DNA of 62,969 nucleotides from Bacteriovoracaceae bacterium (GCA_947461175.1 CANHIY010000002.1:1-62969); one strand, 5' to 3'; shown: positions 26,173 through 34,575, counted from the stretch's first letter. Program-made: numbers and translations. Notes: generated by a model from the letters alone, not told the origin.

Positions 26173-26564
26173 AAAAAGATAAAAAAATTATTTTGAATAT
26201 ATTTAACTTTTCCCATCCTCTTATGCATACCGAAGTTTTTTCACTACTTGGTAGTAAGTATGCTCATGCTCTACCTTTCGAATGGTGTTTGACTTCAGAC
26301 TACCATGAAGCACATGTCATCCTTTGGGATGGAGTGATGACTCTTAAAAATAAATTATTTGTAGAAAAGATTATAGATGATATCAAGTCTGATAAGATTC
26401 TTCTTTTGATAGGTGAGTCTTGGACTCTTTTGAAAGATCGTTCTGTCATTAAACTTTTAGATTTTGAAAATTTAAATTATGTTAATCTTCCTGGATGGAA
26501 TGTTTTACCGGAAGAGATTTTGGCTGCCTTAGAAACCTGCCATAAGAAGTTGAAAAATGTTTAA
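26169..26564 (+). CDS. NuoB-like protein lacking the Fe-S ligands
   Basis: 131 residues. Aligned by eye without gaps to the nuoB product of this window, AHVILWDGVMTLKNKLFVEK faces [20 protein letters not shown] and LLIGESWT faces VIAMGACSS. Later NLPGWNVLPEEIL faces [12 protein letters not shown]. The cysteines of GAC and PGC are therefore Ser and Trp here, and the CC pair is absent or reduced to one Cys (LPFEWC). The N2 cluster cannot form. Gene order (NuoB-like, then NuoCD-like, then ferredoxin) supports the homology. It overlaps the genes on both sides, by 4 and 8 bp. Probably a structural remnant or repurposed scaffold; function unknown. Confidence 0.65.
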   Translation: MKKDKKIILNIFNFSHPLMHTEVFSLLGSKYAHALPFEWCLTSDYHEAHVILWDGVMTLKNKLFVEKIIDDIKSDKILLLIGESWTLLKDRSVIKLLDFENLNYVNLPGWNVLPEEILAALETCHKKLKNV

Positions 26565-28182
26565 GTGGAAAGAATTTGATAAGACTAAAGAGATCCTTTC
26601 TCATTCAGCTCATAACCAATATAGAGATGAGTTAGGTCAGCATCATCTTTATTTAAGACCCAATGCTCTTTTAGAGTGGATCGAGTTTTTAAAAGATGAT
26701 TTGGATTTTTTTACTCTTGTGGATCTTGCCGCTTTGAGTGTGAATCGGGATAAATTTGAAGTCATTTATCAGCTTCTCAATATGGGAACACATCAAAGGC
26801 TTAATATCCATATTGATCTTAACCGAGGGGAAATTCTCCCATCTCTTCAACACTTTTTTTTGAATGCAGATTGGATGGAACGAGAACAGGGTGAAATTCT
26901 TGGTCTGACATTTGATTTAAAAAAAGAACCCTTAATCTTACCAGAGCACTCTCATGAGACGTTGTGCCAGGCAGATGTATCTTTTGATGACTTTTATCAG
27001 GATGAGCCATACTCAGTACCTAAGCTACGGTTTAATCCCAATAAATCGGAGGCTCCTTACCCTGAGGAGAGTTACAAATGGCAAAGGTTTGATTTATTTT
27101 CGCCACAAAATCAAGGACATTTTGAATCATTCATTTGTTTTGATCCAGTTAAAGTTGTTGATTTAAAAATTAAAATTGGTTTTCATCATCAGGGCTTTGA
27201 GAAGCTTTTGCAATCGAAGGATATCTTTCAAGTATTACATCTTGTGGATAAGATTAATTTTACAAGTGCGCCAAGTCTTTCTATCGCCTGGGCGAAAACG
27301 ATAGAGGAAATATTCCGAATCAAAATCCCAGAGAGGGCACAGGCGATTAGGATTGTCTTGCTCGAACTTGCCCGAATTTCAAACCATCTCACGGTTGTAG
27401 CTTCAATTTGTAAAGAGTTGGATCTTCCAGAGTCGATTCTGTTCTTAAATTTACGAGAGAAAATCTTCGAATTATTTGAAAAATACTCCGGTCATCGACA
27501 TAGTGTAAATGTTGTCAAAATGGGAGGTATGAGAGAAGACTTGCCTCACGGATGGATCGTTGAATATCAAACAGTTTCAGGGATGATTCTTAAAAATCTG
27601 ATAATTATTCATAATTCTCTCATTGGACAGAGAAAATTTAGATCATCCCTTGAGGGAGATTCTGTCAATGCTCAGTCAATATTACAATGGGGTGTAAGTG
27701 GCCCAGCCATGAGGGCCGCTGGACTGAATTTTGATCTTAGAAAATCTCAACCCTTTTATTTTTATCATGAGATTGATTTTGATATTCCAGTGGGGATAAA
27801 CGGGACAGCCTATGACCGGTATCTCATTAGATACGAGGAAATTTGTCAAAGCTTAAGAATCACGACTCAAGTTATTGATAACTTACCGCTAGGAGAAATC
27901 ATTCCACAATCGTTTAATGAGAATTATTTTGAACTCATTAAGGTTTTTAGTCACTTGGAGCAAACTGGAGTTTGGCATTATAATTCTATTGAATCTCCCT
28001 CTGGAGAAGCTGGATATTTGGTAAAAATAAATGAAGGAATTCTTTTGGAGAGGATTAAAATAAAAACACCAAGTTACTCTCTGGCCCAGGCATTACCAGT
28101 ACTTCTTAAAGGCTTAAAGGAAGATCAGGTGGCAGCAAATATCGCAAGCTTAGGAATCTCTCGATGGGAAATGGATCGCTAG
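26557..28182 (+). CDS. NuoC-NuoD-like fusion protein, divergent
   Basis: 541 residues. Residues about 1-130 resemble NuoC (ADWMEREQGEILGLTF against ANWLEREVFDMFGITF in the true NuoC). Residues about 165-541 resemble NuoD: KIGFHHQGFEKLL, VDKINFTSAPS, LELARISNHL, SGPAMRAAGLNFDLRK and YDRYLIRYEE, ending in EMDR. The HPxxHGxLR loop is replaced by SPQNQGHFESF, and the quinone-binding Tyr (DRLNY) is Phe (DKINF). There is no CxxC at either end, so it is not an active [NiFe] hydrogenase. The fused arrangement resembles group 4 hydrogenase large subunits and enterobacterial NuoCD. It is 1 bp from the ferredoxin gene. Confidence 0.8.
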   Translation: MFKWKEFDKTKEILSHSAHNQYRDELGQHHLYLRPNALLEWIEFLKDDLDFFTLVDLAALSVNRDKFEVIYQLLNMGTHQRLNIHIDLNRGEILPSLQHFFLNADWMEREQGEILGLTFDLKKEPLILPEHSHETLCQADVSFDDFYQDEPYSVPKLRFNPNKSEAPYPEESYKWQRFDLFSPQNQGHFESFICFDPVKVVDLKIKIGFHHQGFEKLLQSKDIFQVLHLVDKINFTSAPSLSIAWAKTIEEIFRIKIPERAQAIRIVLLELARISNHLTVVASICKELDLPESILFLNLREKIFELFEKYSGHRHSVNVVKMGGMREDLPHGWIVEYQTVSGMILKNLIIIHNSLIGQRKFRSSLEGDSVNAQSILQWGVSGPAMRAAGLNFDLRKSQPFYFYHEIDFDIPVGINGTAYDRYLIRYEEICQSLRITTQVIDNLPLGEIIPQSFNENYFELIKVFSHLEQTGVWHYNSIESPSGEAGYLVKINEGILLERIKIKTPSYSLAQALPVLLKGLKEDQVAANIASLGISRWEMDR

Positions 28183-28183
28183 T

Positions 28184-28549
28184 ATGATTTTGAATAGACG
28201 CTTTTATGCTAAAATATCTTTGTTCCGGAATTTATGGAACTCCCATAGGATGAGAAAACTTATTGGAAAGAATGTCTTTAAAGCTTTTCAACTTTCTAGG
28301 GTTCATTTGCCGAGTAACATCTATTCCTATTCTTCTCGCTTGAAAAGAATTCCTCAATTCACGGGGAACAAAGAACTTTTGGCAAACTGGAAAGATGCAA
28401 AAAAATGTGAGAGGATCTGTCCAACTGGTGCAATTACGATTACTACTGATTCATTTGAAATTGACCCAAATGGTTGTATTGCCTGTGGACTCTGCCTTGA
28501 TTTTGCACCTCAAGGGATTCTGGAAGCTTCCCAGGAATTTTTGGGATGA
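28184..28549 (+). CDS. Ferredoxin-like protein with ligands for one [4Fe-4S] cluster
   Basis: 121 residues. The C-terminal half has two ferredoxin-like motifs, both incomplete: CERICP and CIACGLCLDFAP. In 2[4Fe-4S] proteins the first three Cys of motif 2 join the CP cysteine of motif 1; that set is complete here, while the other cluster lacks most ligands. So one cluster is expected. The N-terminal half is basic and amphipathic (RRFYAKISLFRNLW), suggesting contact with the membrane or a partner. It follows the NuoCD-like gene by 1 bp and its stop overlaps the desaturase ATG by 4 bp. A NuoI/HycF-type relative is likely. Confidence 0.75.
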   Translation: MILNRRFYAKISLFRNLWNSHRMRKLIGKNVFKAFQLSRVHLPSNIYSYSSRLKRIPQFTGNKELLANWKDAKKCERICPTGAITITTDSFEIDPNGCIACGLCLDFAPQGILEASQEFLG

Positions 28550-29649
28550 ATTTATTTGTGAGGACTTCTATTATGATTAAGCTTTTAACTTTTTTTCTTT
28601 TCCTTTATGTCATATCTTTCTTTTTAATTAACTCTACCTTGGGACACTATGGTTTATTTGGGGAGGTTATTATTAATCATCCCATCCTATTTTTTTCAAT
28701 TTACTCTGTTTTAATGTCACACTTTACAATTACTTCTATGAGTTTATCATTTCATCGTTACCATACTCACAAAGGTGTTATCTTAAACAAGTGGATTGAT
28801 ATTCCGATGCAGGTCTGGCTCTGGATGGTGACCTCCTTGTCAAAAGTTGATTGGGTAGCTGTGCACATCTGGCATCATGCCCATTCTGACCAGGAAAAAG
28901 ATCCTCACAGCCCTCTCCACAAAGGCATCTGGCACGCACTTTTCCTGGGAGTGTTTGATTACACAAAAGCAAAATCTAGCCCTGAAGTGATTAAGATAAA
29001 AAAAACCATTCCTGTTAATAAGATTGAGGCCTATATTTTAGATCACTCGTTTACAGGTCCAGTGATTTTAAGTGTAGTGACCTTAATTCTTTTTGGACCT
29101 ATCTGGGGAGCATTAGTCGCTGTTTTGAATTTTATGATCTCACCAATTTTTGCAATAGGTGGAGTCAATGCTCTTGCACATTGGTATGGCTACCGAAATC
29201 ACAGTACTTGCGATAATAGCAGGAACCTTGGTTTTGTCTTTCCATTGAATTTCATTATATGTGGCGAGCTTGACCATAATAACCATCATGCTCACATGCG
29301 TTCCTGTTCTTTTAGGCACCGTTGGTTTGAATTTGATATTGGGTTCATTTATTTAAAGATTCTTTCTTTCTTTAATCTTGCAACACTGAAAAATGTTTAT
29401 TCTCCTGCCACCTTGAAACAAGAATTTGCTTTGAGGTTTATAGAATTAATTGAAAAAGACTATAGGTTTAAAAAGCGTGTAGAAGAACTTTCTCGTGAAA
29501 TGAATCTTAATTATCTGGAGTTAAAAACTAAAATTGAAGAATATTACTGCGGAAAAAAGGTAAGGTTGGAAAAGTCTGTGCTTGAGTTCATGGAAGAGGT
29601 CAAAAGGACTTATCTTGCAAACCAAAAACTCAAACTTTCTTATGTTTGA
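28546..29649 (+). CDS. Membrane fatty-acid desaturase (acyl-CoA/acyl-lipid delta-9 type)
   Basis: 367 residues. The three histidine boxes of the di-iron desaturases are present: HRYHTH, HIWHHAH and HNNHH. Four hydrophobic helices surround them. These enzymes insert a cis double bond in fatty acyl chains at the inner membrane using O2 and two electrons from a ferredoxin or cytochrome b5 donor. ATG 28546 overlaps the ferredoxin stop (ATGA); ATG 28573 is an alternative start, as is the usual uncertainty with coupled genes. The C terminus (about residues 290-367) is a charged helical extension beyond the histidine core. It overlaps the convergent aat gene by 10 bp. The upstream ferredoxin is a natural electron-donor candidate. 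Confidence 0.88.
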   Translation: MNLFVRTSIMIKLLTFFLFLYVISFFLINSTLGHYGLFGEVIINHPILFFSIYSVLMSHFTITSMSLSFHRYHTHKGVILNKWIDIPMQVWLWMVTSLSKVDWVAVHIWHHAHSDQEKDPHSPLHKGIWHALFLGVFDYTKAKSSPEVIKIKKTIPVNKIEAYILDHSFTGPVILSVVTLILFGPIWGALVAVLNFMISPIFAIGGVNALAHWYGYRNHSTCDNSRNLGFVFPLNFIICGELDHNNHHAHMRSCSFRHRWFEFDIGFIYLKILSFFNLATLKNVYSPATLKQEFALRFIELIEKDYRFKKRVEELSREMNLNYLELKTKIEEYYCGKKVRLEKSVLEFMEEVKRTYLANQKLKLSYV

Positions 29650-30323
29650 AAATATTGATTACGGCTAAAACTCCAGTTGATTTCTTTGAGTCGGTTGGTG
29701 AATTCTCTGCGTGAAATGTATTTTCCTCCAAATTGCTCTACGACGGTTGTAACCATTTGTGTATCTATCCAGCTCAAGCCTTTACTCTCGAGGTGGCGAA
29801 TTAAGTGATAGAGACCTAGCTTTGATGCATTGTCGGTGTGGGTGAACATAGATTCTCCTGAAATAAAACTTCCTATGGCAACTCCGTAAATTCCAGCGAC
29901 AATTTTTTCATCCTCCCAGACCTCCACAGAATAGGCATAACCAGCATCATACAACTTAGTATAAGAATCTTTTATTTCTGAGGAAATCCAAGTCCCAGAA
30001 TGATCTCTTCTTAATGTTTTGGCGCATTGATTGATCACATCTGAAAAGTTTTTATTGAAGGTGACCTTGAAAGGTGTGTTTTTTAAAAATTTTTTAAAAG
30101 ACCTTGATAAGTGGAGATCTTTGAAATCAAGTACTCCGCGTGGGTCAGGAGAAAACCAGGTCATAGGGAGATTTTTATTCTTGTGGTCTATGGTGACCGG
30201 CCAGGGGAAAATGCCTTGTTGGTAAGCACGAAGGAGAGTGTCTATTTCCAGATCTCCTCCCACAGCAACAAGTCCATGTTCATTGGCCGTTTCAACTGGT
30301 GGGAATATAATTCTTCGTCTCAT
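29640..30323 (-). CDS. aat: Leucyl/phenylalanyl-tRNA--protein transferase
   Basis: 227 residues, the full family length. Signature segments are FPPVETANEHGLVAVGGDL, YQQGIFPWP, WFSPDPRGVL, the internal SGTWIS and GESMFTH, and WIDTQMVT. The enzyme adds Leu or Phe to proteins with N-terminal Arg or Lys and so feeds the ClpS/ClpAP N-degron pathway in the cytosol. Its start overlaps the stop of the upstream ureohydrolase gene by 4 bp, giving a three-gene minus-strand operon. Confidence 0.96.
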   Translation of the reverse strand: MRRRIIFPPVETANEHGLVAVGGDLEIDTLLRAYQQGIFPWPVTIDHKNKNLPMTWFSPDPRGVLDFKDLHLSRSFKKFLKNTPFKVTFNKNFSDVINQCAKTLRRDHSGTWISSEIKDSYTKLYDAGYAYSVEVWEDEKIVAGIYGVAIGSFISGESMFTHTDNASKLGLYHLIRHLESKGLSWIDTQMVTTVVEQFGGKYISRREFTNRLKEINWSFSRNQYFQT

Positions 30324-31414
30324 TTTGTTAAAACGCTTAAAAGTAATTGAGCAATTTGTGCCGCAACAGTGAGAGAGCTCTCATGGTCCCAGAGTTTCAC
30401 ATTTTCCTGCAAAACATAAGGTGCAACTTCCACTAAGTCTGCACCAGAAATGATAAAGTTATTTTTTAAAAGACCAATAATAACAGCACAATCAGGTGGT
30501 ATGAGTCCTCCTGTTTCTGGTGTTCCTGTCGCACTTGCATATTTTATGTCTAAGGCGTCAATATCAAAACTTATATAAATCTCTTCAATATTTATTTTTT
30601 TAAAATATCTAAGTATTTTTTGATAAGTTTTCTCTGGGCCCCAGTTAACTACATCATTTGCCCAAAACTGCTCTACTCCAATTTCATTTTGCCAATATTT
30701 TCTGTTTTTTCCTGAGGAACGGATGCCAACTTGAAGAAGATGCTTTCTTGAAGAGAGGTCTTCTAAAATCTGATACGCCCAAGTTCCAAAACAAAGGTCA
30801 ATGCCTAATCTTTTTTCAAGTAGATCTGTATGGGCATCGAAATGGAGGATGGCAACATTACGAAGATTCTTTCTGCTTTTGAGCCATGAACGAACCAGGG
30901 GGTAGCTTACAGAATGATCTCCACCAAGCCCTAGTATTCTTGAATCAGGATATTTCCTGTAAAGCTCATCAAGAACTTTTTCTGAAATGCTGAGAGGTGA
31001 TACTGGAAGTTTATTTTTTTTCCCGTAAAGTGCTTTTTGACAATCAGTAATTGTTTTTTCATTGAGGTATTTATCATGTAGTAAATGCGGAATTACTTTA
31101 ACATCACCTAGATCAACAAAATGATTTTGAGATAGATGGATGTGTTCTCGAATGGCGAGAGGCCCCCAATTGGCACCTCTATGAATCCCTCCTCCATTGT
31201 CAGAGGGGATGCCTAGAATCCAGGGGACTTTCGTGCTGGGATTTTTGATAGACTCAAGCCACTTCAAACGGGCATCTTCTATCTTACTTGTCTGGTAGTA
31301 TTTTTTTAAAAGTCGCTCTCTTTTGTCCTTTCCTGTATGAATTGTGTAGACGCCGTCTCCGGGGAGAGTCAGGAGTTGATCTAAAATTTTCAAATAAGTA
31401 CTCCTTGGATCCAT
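30320..31414 (-). CDS. Ureohydrolase (arginase/agmatinase/formiminoglutamase family)
   Basis: 364 residues. All manganese ligand motifs are present: LGLGGDHSVSYP, ILHFDAHTDL and ISFDIDALDI. An extra N-terminal stretch of about 60 residues precedes the usual GIPSDNGGGIHRGANWGP segment. The family hydrolyses guanidino groups to urea or formamide; the exact substrate cannot be read from the sequence. A second, clearly agmatinase-like gene lies at 35885, so this one may act on a different substrate. It overlaps the upstream dehydrogenase gene by 25 bp and aat by 4 bp. Confidence 0.85.
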   Translation of the reverse strand: MDPRSTYLKILDQLLTLPGDGVYTIHTGKDKRERLLKKYYQTSKIEDARLKWLESIKNPSTKVPWILGIPSDNGGGIHRGANWGPLAIREHIHLSQNHFVDLGDVKVIPHLLHDKYLNEKTITDCQKALYGKKNKLPVSPLSISEKVLDELYRKYPDSRILGLGGDHSVSYPLVRSWLKSRKNLRNVAILHFDAHTDLLEKRLGIDLCFGTWAYQILEDLSSRKHLLQVGIRSSGKNRKYWQNEIGVEQFWANDVVNWGPEKTYQKILRYFKKINIEEIYISFDIDALDIKYASATGTPETGGLIPPDCAVIIGLLKNNFIISGADLVEVAPYVLQENVKLWDHESSLTVAAQIAQLLLSVLTK

Positions 31415-32355
31415 TTATTTTGAATGAGCTGTTTCTCATACAGTTTGAGGAAGACCTCTCGGCCTAAGGTTAGAAAATCTTGAATCACTTTCTTTTCAAA
31501 ATCTAATATCTTTGAGTCGAGATTTTTTTCAACTCCTGCGATATGACTTGTTTTCCAAATTTGAGGAAAACCATGCCACTCTTTCTCAAATGGCTCTTTT
31601 TCAAAAACATCCAGATAGGCAAAGGAATCGGGATTGGTAAGAAGATAATTTTTTAAACTAGACTCATCTACTAATTCTCCTCTTGCTCCGTTGATGAAGA
31701 GGACTTTCGTAGAAAGTGCCTTAAAAAATTTTTCATCAAAATAATGGAGAGTCGTTTGATTTAAACTAAGAGCAGAAATAATGACCCTAGCATCATTGAT
31801 GTCATCCTCATGCCAGTGAGAAATAAGTTTATAAGGACAATTTTTCACAAAGGCATCCACCACAGTTACTTTTGTTCCAAGAACTGACAGAGCATCAGAA
31901 ATAATCTTTCCAATGTGACCGTATCCAAAAACCCATACTTGAGTTTCTTTAAGAAGAGTTCTGTTCCATTTTCTTTCTTTGTTCCAGTTTAAGTGCTGGG
32001 GCATTTCAAGAAGATTCTCAAAAACAGCACCGAGGGAGTACTCAGCAACGGCCTGTGCCCTGATTTCATGACCAATAACTAAAGGAATATTTTCCCAAAA
32101 ATGAATGTCCTTAGAAAAATTATCATAGCCAGAGTTAGGGTGGATGATGAGACAGGTTTGATCTAAAATTTTCTTAGGAATATTCACAAGCTTAGTATGA
32201 GTATTGGTGATAAGAATGGTAGGAAGTTCTGAAGCTTCTTTCAGACTCACATATTGAAGAACAGAAAAATCTTCTATTATTTTTCTTTCTAGTTCAAAAA
32301 AATCATCGTTTTGATAGGGTGATGAATGAGTTCTTATAACCTGATATTTTTTCAT
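31390..32355 (-). CDS. D-isomer-specific 2-hydroxyacid dehydrogenase family protein
   Basis: 321 residues. The NAD-binding motif VWVFGYGHIGK is followed by an acidic strand end (VTVVDAF). The catalytic set is visible: Arg in INGARGELVDE, Glu in DVFEKEPF and His in TSHIAG. The family includes phosphoglycerate, lactate and glyoxylate dehydrogenases; which substrate is used here is unclear. AAAGGA precedes the ATG. It is the first gene of the operon with the ureohydrolase and aat. Confidence 0.85.
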   Translation of the reverse strand: MKKYQVIRTHSSPYQNDDFFELERKIIEDFSVLQYVSLKEASELPTILITNTHTKLVNIPKKILDQTCLIIHPNSGYDNFSKDIHFWENIPLVIGHEIRAQAVAEYSLGAVFENLLEMPQHLNWNKERKWNRTLLKETQVWVFGYGHIGKIISDALSVLGTKVTVVDAFVKNCPYKLISHWHEDDINDARVIISALSLNQTTLHYFDEKFFKALSTKVLFINGARGELVDESSLKNYLLTNPDSFAYLDVFEKEPFEKEWHGFPQIWKTSHIAGVEKNLDSKILDFEKKVIQDFLTLGREVFLKLYEKQLIQNKWIQGVLI

Positions 32356-32451
32356 GTCCTTTTAATTATACTCCTCACAAGTAAGAGATTCGATAAGAAA
32401 TTTCAAGTGTTGGGTATAGCGTAAATGAGGCTGAAAGTGTATAAGGTGCCT

Positions 32452-33237
32452 ATGATAACTATTAAATCCAACAGAGAAATTGAAATCATGCGTGAAGTTT
32501 GCAAAATGGCGGCTAAAACGCTCCATTTTCTCGGACAGAATTTGCGAATAGGGATGACCACAGATGAGATTAACTCGATGTGTCACAGGTATACTGTGAA
32601 CCGAGGAGGAATACCTGCAACTTTAGGTTATCATGGTTTTCCAAAATCCCTTTGTACTTCTAAAAATGAAGTTATTTGTCACGGCATACCCTCTGAAAAA
32701 GATATCCTGAATAATGGAGACATTATTAACTTGGATGTCACCACGATCCTAAAAGGATTTCATGGTGATACCAATCGAACCTTTTTGATAGGGGATGTAA
32801 AACCAGAGGTTAGAAAGCTTGTGGATGTTTCCCATCAGTGTCTAATGGCCGGAATCTCTGTGTGTAAACCAGGTGCTAGGGTGGGAGATATCGGAGCAAT
32901 CATTGAAGAAATGGCCCATGATCATGGGTTTACGGTAGTGCATGAGTATTGCGGTCATGGAATCGGGAGAGTATTCCATGAGGAGCCACAGGTTGTTCAT
33001 GTGGGTAAAAAAGGTACAGGGGTTGAGATGCGTCCAGGGATGACCTTTACTATTGAACCCATGATTAATTTAGGAAAAAGGCACTGTAAGTTGCTTGACG
33101 ATGGTTGGACAGTGGTCACCAAGGACAAATCCTGGTCTGCTCAATTTGAGCATACGATTCTTATCACTGAGAGTGGCCATGAAATCCTGACTCAGTTTTC
33201 GCCAGAGGATTGGACGAGCGAAGATGAAAAAATTTAA
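32452..33237 (+). CDS. map: Methionine aminopeptidase, type I
   Basis: About 261 residues from ATG 32452, which has AAGG 5 bp upstream; ATG 32425 would add nine residues and has no ribosome site. Metal ligands of the family are visible: Asp in INLDVT, Asp in GDTNRTF, His in YCGHGIG, Glu in FTIEPM and Glu in FEHTI. The catalytic His is in EVICHGIP. It removes initiator Met from new proteins. It overlaps the next gene by 14 bp. Confidence 0.96.
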   Translation: MITIKSNREIEIMREVCKMAAKTLHFLGQNLRIGMTTDEINSMCHRYTVNRGGIPATLGYHGFPKSLCTSKNEVICHGIPSEKDILNNGDIINLDVTTILKGFHGDTNRTFLIGDVKPEVRKLVDVSHQCLMAGISVCKPGARVGDIGAIIEEMAHDHGFTVVHEYCGHGIGRVFHEEPQVVHVGKKGTGVEMRPGMTFTIEPMINLGKRHCKLLDDGWTVVTKDKSWSAQFEHTILITESGHEILTQFSPEDWTSEDEKI

Positions 33238-34036
33238 GGATTTTTTTGTTGATCCTACCTTCAATAATTCTCTTGAGTTTTCTTCCGTTGATGTGACTTT
33301 TGGTGTCTATTCTCTGTCAGTTCGTTTTGATTCTAAGGATGTAGTACTCAGTGCACGTTATCAGGGACCACTGAATCCTTGGATGTCTTCGATGTGTTAT
33401 CTCATTGAGGGAAAAAGTTTAGGTGAATTGGTTAGATTTACCTGGAAACAATGGGAACTTTTTTTTCAGAATGATCAAACTTTCTGGGATTATTACGACG
33501 AAGAAAGTCGAAAATTTATTTTTGAACCCTTAGAACTTCTTTTTGCTTCGTTAAATGTATATCAAGGAAGAGATTATCTTTATCAAGAAGAAAGTCCTTT
33601 GGTGTGCAGGTGTTTTGGAGTCAGAGAAAAAGAGATCAGAGATTTTCTTCAAACAGAAACTAATCCAACCCTGGAAAATTTGGTAAATAATTCGAAGGCT
33701 GGAATGGGGTGCAGGAGTTGTGTCCTTCAGCTCAAGAGGTGGTTAATGGTTGATAACGATAAAAAAAACAATCGTTATTTTAAAAGTCGACCAGCTGCAG
33801 ATTGGCTTCTGGATATAGACCGGACACTTGCTGATTTTCCCAAGGCACTTGATTGGAAAATGGAAGTCTCTCTTCTTAAAGGGAATCAGGTCACCATTAT
33901 TTTTGATAAAGAAGTTTCTCAAAGAGAAGAGGAATTAACAGGTAAGGAGCTTCAGGATTTTTTGGGTCGCTCTGTTGATTTGGATTTAAGTTTCTTTTTA
34001 AGACGGGCGCGGCATTTTTCAAACGCTAAGGGATAG
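33224..34036 (+). CDS. NifU-like protein with degenerate scaffold domain and BFD-type [2Fe-2S] domain
   Basis: 270 residues. Residues about 1-110 follow the IscU/NifU scaffold fold: ARYQGPLNPWMSSMCYLIEGKSL matches ARFKTYGCGSAIASSS...GKSL in IscU, but the ligand cysteines are replaced (the GC site is NP, and the later HCS site is FEP). Residues about 125-170 form a bacterioferritin-associated-ferredoxin-like domain with intact CRC and CRSC. The C-terminal part (DFPKALDWKMEVSLLKGNQV) has no CxxC. It overlaps map by 14 bp. It cannot assemble clusters in the standard way; a regulatory or electron-transfer role is possible. Confidence 0.65.
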   Translation: MKKFKDFFVDPTFNNSLEFSSVDVTFGVYSLSVRFDSKDVVLSARYQGPLNPWMSSMCYLIEGKSLGELVRFTWKQWELFFQNDQTFWDYYDEESRKFIFEPLELLFASLNVYQGRDYLYQEESPLVCRCFGVREKEIRDFLQTETNPTLENLVNNSKAGMGCRSCVLQLKRWLMVDNDKKNNRYFKSRPAADWLLDIDRTLADFPKALDWKMEVSLLKGNQVTIIFDKEVSQREEELTGKELQDFLGRSVDLDLSFFLRRARHFSNAKG

Positions 34037-34575
34037 TTTTTTAATTTTTCAAAAATCTTAGAATCTTTTCCTGAGAAGATAATTTGAGGGTCCACATCTT
34101 CCTGCAGATATTTAATTTCTGTAAAAAAATTATCAAGTTCAGGAATTTCTTCTTTTAGGCAGGTTGCAGTCGGGGCCTGTGTCTGTACTTGAGAAATGAC
34201 ATTGAGAAGGATTTCACGGCTGCTTTCGATATAATCTTCAATCATCCCTTCAATCATGCTTCTCTGAATGTCAGAGATGTTCTTAGGAATTATAAATAGG
34301 CTTTTTCTCTTTTTGATGGAGAGTTCGAGAAGATTCCAAGATTCAGAAAACTTTTCTCCTGTGCAAATAACCAAATAATCGGATGGATTAATCTCAACTT
34401 TTGGGATCTGTATAAGTTCGCTTATTAAGCGCTGATTCAGGTCATAGATTGGACTCAAGTCTTTTTTTAGATGAAGACGTTTTTCTTCATCTCCTAGGCA
34501 TTTGAGTATTTCATGATCTTTACTAAAAACGGGAGCTAAAAATAGATAAATAAAGATCACAGATATGAAATTCAT
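33952..34575 (-). CDS. Exported protein of unknown function
   Basis: 207 residues with a signal peptide (IFIYLFLAPVFS|KDH). The mature part is helical with four cysteines and a very basic C terminus (RARLKKKLKSKS). The last 28 codons overlap the 3' end of the convergent NifU-like gene by 85 bp, an unusually long tail-to-tail overlap. The signal peptide and codon use support a real gene. Not recognised. Confidence 0.6.
   Translation of the reverse strand: MNFISVIFIYLFLAPVFSKDHEILKCLGDEEKRLHLKKDLSPIYDLNQRLISELIQIPKVEINPSDYLVICTGEKFSESWNLLELSIKKRKSLFIIPKNISDIQRSMIEGMIEDYIESSREILLNVISQVQTQAPTATCLKEEIPELDNFFTEIKYLQEDVDPQIIFSGKDSKIFEKLKNYPLAFEKCRARLKKKLKSKSTERPKKS

Noticed and set aside
26557-28182. 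Reading the NuoCD-like fusion as a group 4 [NiFe] hydrogenase large subunit
   Set aside because: Both CxxC nickel-ligand pairs are absent, the C terminus ends in EMDR, and no hydrogenase maturation genes lie nearby.
32362-32586. Minus-strand ORF of 74 codons antisense to map
   Set aside because: It lies mostly inside the confident map gene, has no ribosome site and shows no family features.
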